Assembly (NCBI RefSeq): GCF_016904885.1
Contig: NZ_JADWYI010000001.1
Location: forward strand, 2,542,001 to 2,606,000
DNA length: 64,000 bases
Reading direction: 5' to 3'
DNA from: Archangium primigenium
GTDB lineage: Bacteria; Myxococcota; Myxococcia; Myxococcales; Myxococcaceae
The notes under the pieces were generated by a model. It searched no databases and was not told where the DNA came from. It was given only the letters and a program-made list of their open reading frames with translations. A program made the translations under genes and the position numbers. Of this stretch, positions 16,713 to 25,482 are shown piece after piece (the first letter of the stretch is position 1; each line of letters begins with the position of its first letter).

Positions 16713-19508
16713 ATGATGCGATGTCGCGGACTTGGAGGACGGCTGTTGATGGCCCTGAGCGTGTTGGTGCTCGCGGCCTGCGGAGAGGGGATTGCCCCGG
16801 ACGCCGAGGAGGGACTGATGTCCACCCCCGTGTCCCCCCAGAGCGTGGGCACGCGCCCGCAGGGGCTGGCCAGCTCCAACAAGGTCCTCATCCTGTCGGG
16901 CACCGTGACCGGTGGCACCAACAGCATCGAGGCCATCAGCGCGCGCAACCTCGGCTACACCGTGGAGTTCGCCACCGACGACCAGTGGAAGGCCAAGACG
17001 TCCGCGGACTTCGCCACCTACCGCGCGCTCATCCTGGGGGACCGCACCTGCAGCACCGCGCGCACCCTCTTGGCCGCCGCCGAGCAGAGCACCGCCAAGT
17101 GGGGCCCGGTGGTCGACGGCAACGTCGTCATCATGGGCACCGACCCCGTCTACCACGAGGAAGATCAGGTCACGATCAACTCGGTGAAGTTCGCCGCCGC
17201 CCAGGCCGGCAAGACGGGCATGTACGTCAACCTGTCCTGCTACTACCACGAGACCGCGCCCCTGACGGCCGTGCCCGTGCTGGCGCCCTTCGGCAACTTC
17301 ACCGTCACGGGCGTGGGTTGCTACAACACCGCGCACATCGTGGCCACGCACGCGGCCCTCACCGGGCTGACCGACAGCATCCTGTCCAACTGGAACTGCT
17401 CGGTGCACGAGGCGTTCGACACCTACCCCGAGGCCAACTTCACCCCGCTGGTCATCGCGCGGGACCCCACGTACGGCGCGCGGCTGCCGGGCAGCAAGGA
17501 CTTCGCGGACGGCTCGCACGGCGTGCCCTACGTGCTGGCGCGCGGCGCGGTGCCGCTGCGCTGTGGCGACGGCGTGGTGCAGTACCCCGAGGAGTGTGAC
17601 ACGGGCAGCCAGAACGGCGTGCCGGGCACGGTGTGCTCGTCGGTGTGCCGCAAGAACTGGTGCGGCGATGGCGTGGTGAACCCCGGTGAGGAGTGCGACA
17701 CGGGCGCCGCCAACGGCACGGGCACCTGCTCCGCGTCCTGCCGCTCCACCGGCCCGACCAACCGTCCTCCCGTGGCCAAGTGCAAGAACATCGACCTGTC
17801 GCTCAACGCCACCTGCGGCGCCACGGGCTCCATCAACGATGGCTCGTACGACCCGGACAACAACCTCAAGGAGTGCGTGCAGAGCCCCACGAGCTTCACC
17901 GGCGCGGGCAGCACCACCGCGACCCTCACCTGCACGGATACGGCCGGCTTGAGCGCCAGCTGCACCGCCACGGTGAAGACCGCCGACGTCACGCCGCCCA
18001 CCGTGCGCTGCCCGGAGAACGTGCGGCTGGATTGCGTGAACGCGGGCCGTTGGTACTCGCCCGGCCCCGCGTCCTACAGCGACAACTGCAAGGTGGTGTC
18101 CTCCACCGCGGCGCCGCCCACCACGCACCTGGGCGTGGGCACCCACACCTTCACCTATTCGGCCTCGGACGGCACGCAGAGCGCCAGCTGCAACACCACG
18201 GTCACCATCTACCGCAACAACGTGGACGTCGAGCTGAGCGGCGCTCCGGAAGTGACGCTGGCGTGCGGCGCTCCCTACGTGGAGATGGGCGCGGGCGGCT
18301 TCGACTCGTGCTCGGCCGGTCCGATTCCCGTCACGGTGTCCGGCGCGGTGAACAACAAGGTGCCGGGCGTCTACTTCATCACCTACACGGGCCGTGACAT
18401 GGGGGGCTACGTGTCGACCGTCACGCGCAAGGTGACGGTGACGCCGAGCGCCGCGTGCGGCCTGGACGAGCCCAAGGGCGGCTGGATTCTCACGGGCAGC
18501 ATGGCGCTGCCGCGCCTGCAGCACACGGCCACGCTGCTGGACGACGGCCGCGTGCTGGTGGCCGGCGGCTACAACACCAGCTCCGAGCTGTATGAGCAGG
18601 GCACCAAGGTGTGGACGGCCACGGGCAACACCCTGGGCGCCCACCGCGGCCACACGGCCACCAAGCTGCAGAACGGCCAGGTGCTGATTGCCGGCGGCGG
18701 CGCGTGCCCCATCACGAGCGCCTCGGCGGAGCTGTACGTGCCGGCGCAGGGCAAGTGGAAGCCGGCGGGCCTGCTGAGGACGCAGCGCTTCAACCACTCC
18801 GCGGTGCTGCTGCCCAACGGCAAGGTGCTGGTGGCCGGTGGCTTCACCAGCGAGTTCTACGGCACGGCCCTCTCCTCGGCCGAGCTGTACGACCCGGCGA
18901 CGGGCACCTGGAGCTACACGGGCGCCCTGTCCCAGGCGCGCGGCTACCACACCCTGACGCTGCTGCCCAACGGCAAGGTGCTCGTGACGGGTGGCAGCAA
19001 CGTGGCGGAGGACAACGCGGAGAACCCGAACCTGCTGGCCTCGGCCGAGCTGTATGACCCGGCGACGGGCACGTGGTCGAGCGCGGGCGGCCTGAGCACG
19101 GGTCGCGCGTGGCACTCGGCGACGCTCCTGCCCAACGGCCAGGTGCTGGTGGCGGGCGGCGCGGGCATCGACGTGGCCAAGAGCCAGTCGGCCGAGCTGT
19201 ACAACCCGGCGACGGGCACGTGGACGACGACGGGCAGCATGAAGTCGCCCCGTCGCTGGCACACGGCGACGCTCATGGAGAGCGGCGAGGTGCTGGTGGC
19301 CGGCGGCTACCACCAGCTCACCGGCATCCAGGTGGCGTCCGAGCGCTACAACCCGGCCACGGGCAAGTGGACGGCCACGGTGAACATGAACGTGGACCGC
19401 TACCGTCACACGGCGACGCTGCTGCCCAACGGCACGGTGCTCGCGGTGGGCGGCGCCAGCAACCACGACCAGGCCTCGGCCGAGTACTACGACCTGCGCA
19501 AGCTGTAG
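16713..19508 (+). CDS. Kelch-repeat lipoprotein with Cys-rich, HYR and Ig-like domains
   Basis: 931 residues. The start at 16713 has a GGAG ribosome-binding site eight bases upstream and opens a lipoprotein signal (LMALSVLVLAACGEG; lipobox LAAC). Domain order: an unrecognised alpha/beta region (about 40-280), two Cys-rich repeats of the DUF4215 type (CGDGVV...EECDTG, about 285-345), a region with paired Cys, an HYR-like domain (PPTVRCPENV, about 425-505), a DUF5011-like Ig domain (about 510-580), and seven Kelch-like repeats (about 590-931) each with an HTATLL-type and VLVAGG core. Seven repeats would close a seven-bladed beta-propeller. It should be exposed on the cell surface and may bind partners or glycans. 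It ends in a strong terminator. Confidence 0.88.
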   Translation: MMRCRGLGGRLLMALSVLVLAACGEGIAPDAEEGLMSTPVSPQSVGTRPQGLASSNKVLILSGTVTGGTNSIEAISARNLGYTVEFATDDQWKAKTSADFATYRALILGDRTCSTARTLLAAAEQSTAKWGPVVDGNVVIMGTDPVYHEEDQVTINSVKFAAAQAGKTGMYVNLSCYYHETAPLTAVPVLAPFGNFTVTGVGCYNTAHIVATHAALTGLTDSILSNWNCSVHEAFDTYPEANFTPLVIARDPTYGARLPGSKDFADGSHGVPYVLARGAVPLRCGDGVVQYPEECDTGSQNGVPGTVCSSVCRKNWCGDGVVNPGEECDTGAANGTGTCSASCRSTGPTNRPPVAKCKNIDLSLNATCGATGSINDGSYDPDNNLKECVQSPTSFTGAGSTTATLTCTDTAGLSASCTATVKTADVTPPTVRCPENVRLDCVNAGRWYSPGPASYSDNCKVVSSTAAPPTTHLGVGTHTFTYSASDGTQSASCNTTVTIYRNNVDVELSGAPEVTLACGAPYVEMGAGGFDSCSAGPIPVTVSGAVNNKVPGVYFITYTGRDMGGYVSTVTRKVTVTPSAACGLDEPKGGWILTGSMALPRLQHTATLLDDGRVLVAGGYNTSSELYEQGTKVWTATGNTLGAHRGHTATKLQNGQVLIAGGGACPITSASAELYVPAQGKWKPAGLLRTQRFNHSAVLLPNGKVLVAGGFTSEFYGTALSSAELYDPATGTWSYTGALSQARGYHTLTLLPNGKVLVTGGSNVAEDNAENPNLLASAELYDPATGTWSSAGGLSTGRAWHSATLLPNGQVLVAGGAGIDVAKSQSAELYNPATGTWTTTGSMKSPRRWHTATLMESGEVLVAGGYHQLTGIQVASERYNPATGKWTATVNMNVDRYRHTATLLPNGTVLAVGGASNHDQASAEYYDLRKL
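18479..19500 (+). repeat. Seven Kelch-encoding DNA repeats
   Basis: About 135-165-base units repeat inside the lipoprotein gene. Nearly identical DNA occurs in several copies, for example around 18883, 19045 and 19192 (the segment coding for SAELYDPATGTW and its variants), and in the LLPNGKVLV segments. The similarity at DNA level, not only protein level, suggests recent duplication or gene conversion and leaves room for copy-number change. Confidence 0.8.
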
Positions 19509-19532
19509 TCCGCGGCGCGGATGAGACGTGAA

Positions 19533-19566
19533 CGGGAGGGCGGTGCGAGCCGCCCTCCCGTTTTTT
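19533..19566 (+). terminator. Intrinsic terminator of the Kelch lipoprotein gene
   Basis: A perfect 11-base-pair GC-rich stem (arms 19533-19543 and 19550-19560) with a six-base loop is followed directly by TTTTTT. The last T of the tract is also the first base of the stop codon (TGA read on the minus strand) of the convergent kinase gene. The stem is symmetric and may stop transcription from both sides, although the minus-strand copy lacks a U tract. Confidence 0.93.
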
Positions 19567-22500
19567 CAAGGCGGCGTGGGACTCGCCAGGGGGTCCGGCT
19601 CGTGCCCGCCATGACGGGCGAACAGCCGGTCCAGCTCGGCCAGCTCGCTCGCGTGGCGCAGCGGCGCCCGGGCGTAGGTGGCGCGCGCGGACTGGGCGAG
19701 CGTCCAGGCTCGCTCCGGCTGGCGCCGGGCGTCCCAGAGCGCGCGCGCGAGCGCGAAGCGCACCGAGGCGGTGTACACGGGGCGCAGGGGATGGCGCTCG
19801 ACGACGTCCAGCACGTGCTCCAGCACGGGAATGGCCTCCGCCGCGCGGCCGAGCTTCTGCAGGGCCTCGCCCTTGCCCGCGAGCGGCAGCACCCCCGCGG
19901 CGGTGTCCGGGCCCAGCGTCTTCTCGAAAACTTCCCGTTCCCGCTCGAAGAGGGCCAGGGCGCGCTCGCCCTGTCCCAGCTCCAGGTAGCTCGTGCCCAG
20001 CGCCACCCGCATCAGCGCGGTGTTGATGTGCTCCTTGCCGAGGGTGCGCTCGCGCAGCTCCAGCGCCTGTTGGCGCAGGCCCAGGGCCCGGGCGTACTCG
20101 CCCCGCGTGTCGTACAGGTCCGCGAGGCCGCCGAGCGCCTGGGTGTGCACGCGCTCGTAGCGCTCGGGATCCTTCTGGGAGACGTCCAGCACCTGCTGGT
20201 AGGTGCGCAGGGCGAGCTCCAGCCGCTCCAGGGCGGCCCGCGCGTCGGCCACCTTCACCAGGGCCTCCAGCAGCTCCAGGCTGTCGGCGCCGGTGAGCGC
20301 GCGCAGCTGGCGCTCGGCCTCCTCGTAGTGCCCGAGCGCCGCGGCGTCATGGCCCTCGGCGGCCTCGAGGTCGCCATAGGCGATGTGGAACTGGGCCCAC
20401 TCCTCGGAGCGCTCGCCGTAGGCCTGCTGGCCGATGATGCGCACCCGATCCAACAGCCGGCGCGCGTCGGCGAGCCGGCCCTGGAAGGCGTACATGTTGG
20501 CCAGGTTCGTCAGGGGCTGGGTGAGGAAGGGGTGGAAGGGCCCGAGGTTGGTCTCCCCCAGGCGCACGAGCGTCTCGTAGGCGCGCTGGCTCTCCTCGAG
20601 CCGGTCCAGGTTGCCCAGCGCCGCCACGGCGTTGGAGCCGTAGCGCAGCGTCATGGCGTTGGCCGGCCCCAGCTGTCGCTCGGCCAGGGCGAAGGCCTCG
20701 TCGAAGGCCTCGTGCGCCTCGGCGAAGTGGCCCTGGGCGTAGAGGGAGAGGCCGCGGTTGTTGTGGTAGATGGCGCGCAGCTCCCCGTTCTCCCCCAGCC
20801 GGTCGAGCGCCGCGCGGGCGAAGGGCTCCCACCGGGCGGCCTCCTCGGGCGGGCCGTTGTCGTCGTAGTAGCCCATGAGGCGCACGCTGGCGCTGGCGGC
20901 GATCCAGTCGTGCCGCGAGGCGTGCGCGAGCCACAGCGCCTCGGTGAGCAGCTCGGGCACGCCCTGCTTCTCCCCGGCGAGGTTCTGCGTCCAGGCGCGC
21001 AGGAGCAGGGCCTCGGCGCGCACGGGGCGGTAGCCGAGATCCCGCGTGCGCTGGCTCTCGTCGGCGGCGAGCTTCAACGCGTCCTGGAGCTTGCCCGCCT
21101 CGGTGAGCGCCTTGACGCGGGCGAGCCGGGCCCGCGAGGCGTCCACCTCGCGCCGGGTGGCGGGGTCCTCCGGCGGCTTCACCTCGGAGAGCAGGGCGCT
21201 CACGTCCGCGCAGCCTCGCAGGCCGCGCAGCGCGCTCGTGGCGGAGATGGCCTTCTCCACCACCGTGCCATCGGCCTCGGTGAAGACCTCGGTGAGCGCG
21301 GCCACTTCCTGCAGCCGCCCATCCAGGCACGCCATGCGCAGGGACAGGACGGCCTCGGACTGCTCGCCCCTCAGCCGCGTGGCCTCGCACGTCTCCACGT
21401 GCATCTGCTTCCAGGCGGTGGTGTACGTGTCGAGCGCGTCGCGCACGCGCTGCCAGGTGTCTCCCGCGTAGGCGCGGCCGGTGGCGAGGAAGGCCTGGGA
21501 GATGCTCGCCTGGCGCCGCTCGTCCCAGATGCCCTCCAGCCGCTCGGGGGCCCCGCTGCACAGGAGCTCCCGGCGCTCGTGCCAGGAGGCCGCCGCCAGC
21601 GTTCCCGAGCCCACCACGAGCAGGAGCAGCGCCGACGCCGTCAGCCGCCTGCGGCGCACCTGGGCGGGATCGCGGCCGAGCACCGCGAGCAGCGCGTGGA
21701 TGGAGGGGTAGCGCGCGGCGGGCTCGCGGTGCAGGGCCCGGAGCAGGGCGCGGCTCACCCAGGGGGGCACCTTGGAGGACGAGGGCGGCGCGCGCACGCG
21801 GCCGTCCAGCACGTTCTGCCGGCGCTCGGCCGGGGTGGTGCCCTCGAAGGGGCGCTCGCCGTGGAGCGCCTCCCACAGGGACACGGCGAAGGAGAATTGA
21901 TCGCTCCGGGCATCCGCCACGGCGCCGAGGAACTGCTCGGGGGCCATGTAGGCCGGGGTGCCGAGCACCGCGCCGTGCTGGGTGAGCTCCAGCTCCAGCA
22001 GGCTGTGCGCCTTGACGGGGCCGGTGTCCCGGGAGGGCGCGGGGGCGGCGGGGGGGGCGTCGGGCGGGGCATGGCGCTCGCGCGCGAGGCCGAAGTCCGT
22101 CACCCGCACGCGGCCGTTCTCGCCCACCAGCACGTTGGTGGGCTTGAAGTCGCGGTGCACCAGGCCCGCGTCGTGGGCCGCGGCGAGCCCCCGGCCCGCG
22201 TCGAGGAAGGCGGCGAGGATTTCCTTCCAGGCGCGCGCGCGCTGCTGCTGCCATTGCAGGAGCGTGCGGCCCTCCACCAGCTCCATGGCCATGAAGACCT
22301 GGGCGCCGTGCTGGTGCACGTCGTAGACGGCCACCACGTGGGGGTGGGACAGCCGGGCCATGGCCTGCGCCTCGCGCAGCAGCCGGGCCCGTCCCGAGTT
22401 CGCCTCGCCGGCCGTCTCCGGGTCGCCGGGCGGCAGCAGCTTGAGCGCCACCTTGCGGTCGAGCACCGTGTCATAGGCCGCGTACACCATGCCCATGCCG

Positions 22501-22688
22501 CCCTCGCCCAGGGGCTCGAGCACCACGTACCGGTCCAGCGCCGTGCCGCGGCCCAGGGGCGCCACGGAGGCGGGCGCCCGGGCCTCGCCTCCGAGCTCGC
22601 CTCCAAGCTCGACCGTGCGCCGCTCGTCCGTGCGCCGCTCGTCCGTGCGTTGGGTGCGGCGCTCGTCGTCATCCACGGGCTGCGGCAT
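19566..22688 (-). CDS. Ser/Thr protein kinase with C-terminal TPR array
   Basis: About 1040 residues from the ATG at 22688, which has a GAGAGAGG ribosome-binding site; a GTG five codons earlier is less likely. After a charged N-terminus, the Hanks-type kinase domain shows the glycine loop PLGEGGMGMV, catalytic Lys in VALKLL, HRDFKPTN, DFG and APE, so it should be active. One membrane helix follows (LTASALLLLVVGSGTLAAA), then about 600 residues of TPR-like helical repeats outside the membrane or in the periplasm. This kinase-TM-TPR plan is common in myxobacteria, where such kinases control development and secondary metabolism. The substrate is unknown. Its stop codon lies in the T tract of the neighbouring terminator. 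Confidence 0.92.
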   Translation of the reverse strand: MPQPVDDDERRTQRTDERRTDERRTVELGGELGGEARAPASVAPLGRGTALDRYVVLEPLGEGGMGMVYAAYDTVLDRKVALKLLPPGDPETAGEANSGRARLLREAQAMARLSHPHVVAVYDVHQHGAQVFMAMELVEGRTLLQWQQQRARAWKEILAAFLDAGRGLAAAHDAGLVHRDFKPTNVLVGENGRVRVTDFGLARERHAPPDAPPAAPAPSRDTGPVKAHSLLELELTQHGAVLGTPAYMAPEQFLGAVADARSDQFSFAVSLWEALHGERPFEGTTPAERRQNVLDGRVRAPPSSSKVPPWVSRALLRALHREPAARYPSIHALLAVLGRDPAQVRRRRLTASALLLLVVGSGTLAAASWHERRELLCSGAPERLEGIWDERRQASISQAFLATGRAYAGDTWQRVRDALDTYTTAWKQMHVETCEATRLRGEQSEAVLSLRMACLDGRLQEVAALTEVFTEADGTVVEKAISATSALRGLRGCADVSALLSEVKPPEDPATRREVDASRARLARVKALTEAGKLQDALKLAADESQRTRDLGYRPVRAEALLLRAWTQNLAGEKQGVPELLTEALWLAHASRHDWIAASASVRLMGYYDDNGPPEEAARWEPFARAALDRLGENGELRAIYHNNRGLSLYAQGHFAEAHEAFDEAFALAERQLGPANAMTLRYGSNAVAALGNLDRLEESQRAYETLVRLGETNLGPFHPFLTQPLTNLANMYAFQGRLADARRLLDRVRIIGQQAYGERSEEWAQFHIAYGDLEAAEGHDAAALGHYEEAERQLRALTGADSLELLEALVKVADARAALERLELALRTYQQVLDVSQKDPERYERVHTQALGGLADLYDTRGEYARALGLRQQALELRERTLGKEHINTALMRVALGTSYLELGQGERALALFEREREVFEKTLGPDTAAGVLPLAGKGEALQKLGRAAEAIPVLEHVLDVVERHPLRPVYTASVRFALARALWDARRQPERAWTLAQSARATYARAPLRHASELAELDRLFARHGGHEPDPLASPTPP
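22619..22664. repeat. 15-base tandem repeat in the kinase N-terminus
   Basis: On the minus strand a unit coding for DERRT is repeated in tandem with a third, partly diverged copy, giving the run RRTDERRTDERRT in the disordered N-terminus of the kinase. The unit length is a multiple of three, so copy-number changes would keep the frame. Confidence 0.7.
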
Positions 22689-22789
22689 GGCGCCTCTCTC
22701 CACCCGGCCATGTTACGCCGGGGTCGGACCTCGCCGCGTCGGCTTCTGGACGCCAGGGAGGCGGGCGGGCGCCTGGCCGCCGCTCACGC

Positions 22790-23602
22790 TCAGGGGGTGG
22801 GCGTGGCCGAGCCGGACGCGGGCTGCGCCACGGTGCCCGAGGGCTGCTTGTCGATCTCCTCCGCGGGGTAGCCCCGGGCGGCCTCGAGGTAGCGCGCGGG
22901 CTTCACCTTGCGGCGCTCCTTGGCGCTCAGCTCGGGGCCGGAGAGCGTGGGCTCCGCGTCGGGCGAGGCCGCCGAGACCATGTGGCCGTCGCAGAAGAGC
23001 CACTCGGTGCGGCCATTGGCGAAGCGGCGTGCGTAGAACAGGTCCGTGCTGCCCACCTCGGGCTGCTTGGCGCACCACGTCTCGCGGGCCTTCTGCTCGC
23101 GCTGGGGGCCCTCCTCCTTCCACTTGGAGCGCTCCTCCTGGGCCACGAGCAGCTGCTCGCCCTCCTTGAGCCGCCCGCGCGACAGCTCCACGAGCTCCTG
23201 CCCGCGCCGCGTCAGCTCCGGAAACGCCCCCGAGCGCGCGAAGCCGCAGCTCTGCAGCGCCTTGAGGTTGGACTCGTGCACGACGAGCACCTTGGGCAGC
23301 GAGTCCGCGGCGTCCTTGAGCAGCGCCGTCTGCTGGGCCCGCTCGCTGGACGCCGGGTTGTTGACCTGCTCCGTGGACGACAGGAAGCGCGCCAGCAGGC
23401 CGTTGACGCCGCTCAATTCATCGAGCAGCCAGCGCGGCTCGGCGGTGTCGCAGATGTTCGCCTTGGCTCCGACGTAGTCCCGGTACTCCGCGCGCCCTCC
23501 GGCCAGCGCATAGGGCTGCACCGGCACCGGCGTGGACGCACAGGCGCCCAGCACCAGGCCCATACCCCCGAGGATCCATTGCTTCCGGCTCGTGAAATTC
23601 AT
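22790..23602 (-). CDS. Lipoprotein of unknown function
   Basis: 270 residues. The N-terminus is a lipoprotein signal (ILGGMGLVLGACASTP; lipobox LGAC). The mature part is soluble and mainly helical, with a stretch of charged coiled-coil-like sequence around residues 125-175. It has four or five cysteines, and the C-terminus is Ser/Thr/Pro-rich (GTVAQPASGSATPTP). I do not recognise a domain. It lies 100 bases upstream of the Ser/Thr kinase gene on the same strand, so the two may be co-transcribed, and it could be a sensor or partner of the kinase (inference only). Confidence 0.72.
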   Translation of the reverse strand: MNFTSRKQWILGGMGLVLGACASTPVPVQPYALAGGRAEYRDYVGAKANICDTAEPRWLLDELSGVNGLLARFLSSTEQVNNPASSERAQQTALLKDAADSLPKVLVVHESNLKALQSCGFARSGAFPELTRRGQELVELSRGRLKEGEQLLVAQEERSKWKEEGPQREQKARETWCAKQPEVGSTDLFYARRFANGRTEWLFCDGHMVSAASPDAEPTLSGPELSAKERRKVKPARYLEAARGYPAEEIDKQPSGTVAQPASGSATPTP

Positions 23603-23785
23603 GGCTCACCACTCTAACGGACGGGGCCCGTCCCACTGAACTGGTTTGACGTCAAGACATCCCGCCGGGACAGGAGGCCTGTCCCGGGGAGCAAGGGGTG
23701 TCGTGACAGGGATGGCGGCCGCTTGCAAGGCGCGGATGCGGGGAGAACGCCCCACGCGGAGTGTGGCCAGGCGGGCGGGCGGGCT

Positions 23786-24589
23786 TCAGGGGCCCCGGGC
23801 GGCGAGGTCGATGTAGCCGCGCACCCAGATGAGGTTGATGGCGTGGCAGGCTTCCAGGGGCGTCTGGGTGGTGGTCTCCAGCGTGGCGACGTTGGGCACG
23901 CCCATGCGCAGGAAGTAGTCGCTGACGCTGCCGTCGTTGTACTCGATGAGGCCGTCGCCGTCGGTGTCGTTGTTGTCGTCCACGTGCGAGTCGCGCAGGA
24001 CGCGGGCGTACTGGGACGCGGCGGTCATCAGGGCCCGGTGCGGCGCGCGCTCCCCGAACACGTAGGCGTAGGTGCCGGCGCCCGGCAGGTAGTCGTCCTG
24101 GTGGATGTCGAGCGCGGCGGCGGGGGCGGGGTGGCGCGTGATGTCCGCGCGCACGGCGCGGGTCTCGCGGGGGCCGCCGTCGAAGAGCACCCAGCGCTGG
24201 AAGGACTCGCCGCGCGCCAGCTCGCCCTTCCACACCCCGGGGGCCGTCTCGTAGCGCAGGAAGTCGTTGTTGACGCGCTCGCCGCCGCGGTTGTACCGCG
24301 TGCCGTCCTCGAAGCCCGAGGGATTGATGCACGGGTAGACGCGCAGGCCCACGCCGCGCTCGCGCGCGTACGCGGCGATCTGCTCGAAGTGGTGGCTGAG
24401 CGTGAGCGGCCCCGCCGGCTCCTCGCCGTGGAAGCCCGAGGTGATGACGAGCCAGCGATCCCCCGGCACGGTGAGGCGGAAGAGGGGGTACTCCACGCCC
24501 CCCTCGACGACCCGGGCGTACTCGTTCACCTCGGCCAGGTGCGAGTAGTTCCGGATGCGGCGCATGAACTCTTGGTAGCTCTGGGTCAC
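23786..24589 (-). CDS. M14-family zinc carboxypeptidase
   Basis: 267 residues with the M14 signature: zinc ligands H54 and E57 in HGEEP, a later His in LDIHQDD, and the general-base glutamate in VATLETTTQTP near the C-terminus. The INPSGFEDGTRYNR segment carries the substrate-binding Asn-Arg pair typical of metallocarboxypeptidases and the succinylglutamate desuccinylase group. No signal peptide is visible, so a cytosolic peptidase or amide hydrolase is more likely than a secreted carboxypeptidase. An aspartate-rich insertion (VDDNNDTDGDGL) could bind calcium. It is on the same strand as the CpxP-like gene upstream (81-base gap). Confidence 0.85.
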   Translation of the reverse strand: MTQSYQEFMRRIRNYSHLAEVNEYARVVEGGVEYPLFRLTVPGDRWLVITSGFHGEEPAGPLTLSHHFEQIAAYARERGVGLRVYPCINPSGFEDGTRYNRGGERVNNDFLRYETAPGVWKGELARGESFQRWVLFDGGPRETRAVRADITRHPAPAAALDIHQDDYLPGAGTYAYVFGERAPHRALMTAASQYARVLRDSHVDDNNDTDGDGLIEYNDGSVSDYFLRMGVPNVATLETTTQTPLEACHAINLIWVRGYIDLAARGP

Positions 24590-24670
24590 CCCCTCAACCT
24601 ACTCACGGTCCGGGTGGACCGAAGTGGCCAAAGGGAGGAACTGTGTCCAGCCGTGAGCACACCGCGGCGC

Positions 24671-25120
24671 TCAGCGCGCGTGGTGCTCGCGGATCTGCGA
24701 GGACACCTGCTGGCGCTGCGCGGGCGTCAGCGTCTCGTGGGCGCGCAGGAAGGCGTCGGCCACCTTGTGGGCGAAGCCGCGCAGGGCGTCCACGCGCGCG
24801 TCCACCAGCGCGTGCACCCGCGTGGCATCCGGCCGCTCGGCGTCCCACTGCGCCAGGGCCTGCTCCCGCGCGTCCTTGTTGCCCTCCATCAGCTGCTTGC
24901 CGTCCTCGAACAGCCCGTCCTTGAGGCCCTGGATCGTCCGCTTCTGCGCGTCCGTGGCCTTGAGCTGCTCGAGCCGGTCGTCCAGACGCCAGGTGATCAT
25001 CTGCTTGACGCGCTCGGGGTCGCGCGCGCCGCCGCCCCAGGGCCCGCCCCGGAAGCCCGTGAGCAGGACGAAGGCGAGGACGGCGGTGCCGGCGAGGACG
25101 TACTTGTTCCGGGTCTTCAT
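24671..25120 (-). CDS. CpxP/Spy-like periplasmic protein (LTxxQ motif)
   Basis: 149 residues. The N-terminal hydrophobic stretch (YVLAGTAVLAFVLLTGF) is a signal peptide or anchor. The mature part is helical with one clear LTPAQRQQV motif at about residue 130 and a degenerate earlier copy (LKATDAQKRTI). LTxxQ proteins such as CpxP and Spy are periplasmic chaperone-like or metal-stress sensors that usually sit next to a two-component system or ECF sigma factor; neither is adjacent here. A CACCGG/CCGGTG inverted repeat lies about 50 bases upstream (25170-25185). Confidence 0.8.
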   Translation of the reverse strand: MKTRNKYVLAGTAVLAFVLLTGFRGGPWGGGARDPERVKQMITWRLDDRLEQLKATDAQKRTIQGLKDGLFEDGKQLMEGNKDAREQALAQWDAERPDATRVHALVDARVDALRGFAHKVADAFLRAHETLTPAQRQQVSSQIREHHAR

Positions 25121-25482
25121 GGGTGGCTCCTGGGCGCGGGGGCGAACCCCGCGCGGTGGGGGGACTGCACACCGGTCATCCGGTGACAGGACACACTCTG
25201 CGCGCCGCGCATTGGGCGTGTTTGAGCGGGGCGTGAAGAAACGTGAAGGCGGGGCACCTGGGGTGAGCGTGCGGCCAAGGGCCCGTGCCCCTCGCCCAAC
25301 CCATTGGCTCCTTCACGAGCCGTACGGGCCATGACACAAACCCCCCGGTTTTCCGGGCCCGGCTTCACGGGGTTTCCGGGAGCGGACGGGATGCGCGGCC
25401 GGGAACTGGCGGGCGGACCGGACCTGAACTTTGGTGCAGACAAACCCGGGCAGCTGTCGCCCCCATCGACTACTTATCCGCC
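25121..25482. other. Intergenic region between the CpxP-like gene and dnaE
   Basis: This 362-base gap separates two divergent genes and must hold both promoters, but I find no convincing -35/-10 pair. It contains a perfect CACCGG-TCAT-CCGGTG inverted repeat (25170-25185) and a GC-rich dyad around 25350-25370. No open frame with family support is present. Confidence 0.5.

Noticed and set aside
16485-19466. A long open frame antisense to the Kelch lipoprotein
   Set aside because: Repeats and composition mirror the sense Kelch repeats; no start site or family.
25285-25482. An N-terminal extension of DnaE from 25285
   Set aside because: The extension is not conserved in the family; the PHP motif begins right after the ATG at 25483.
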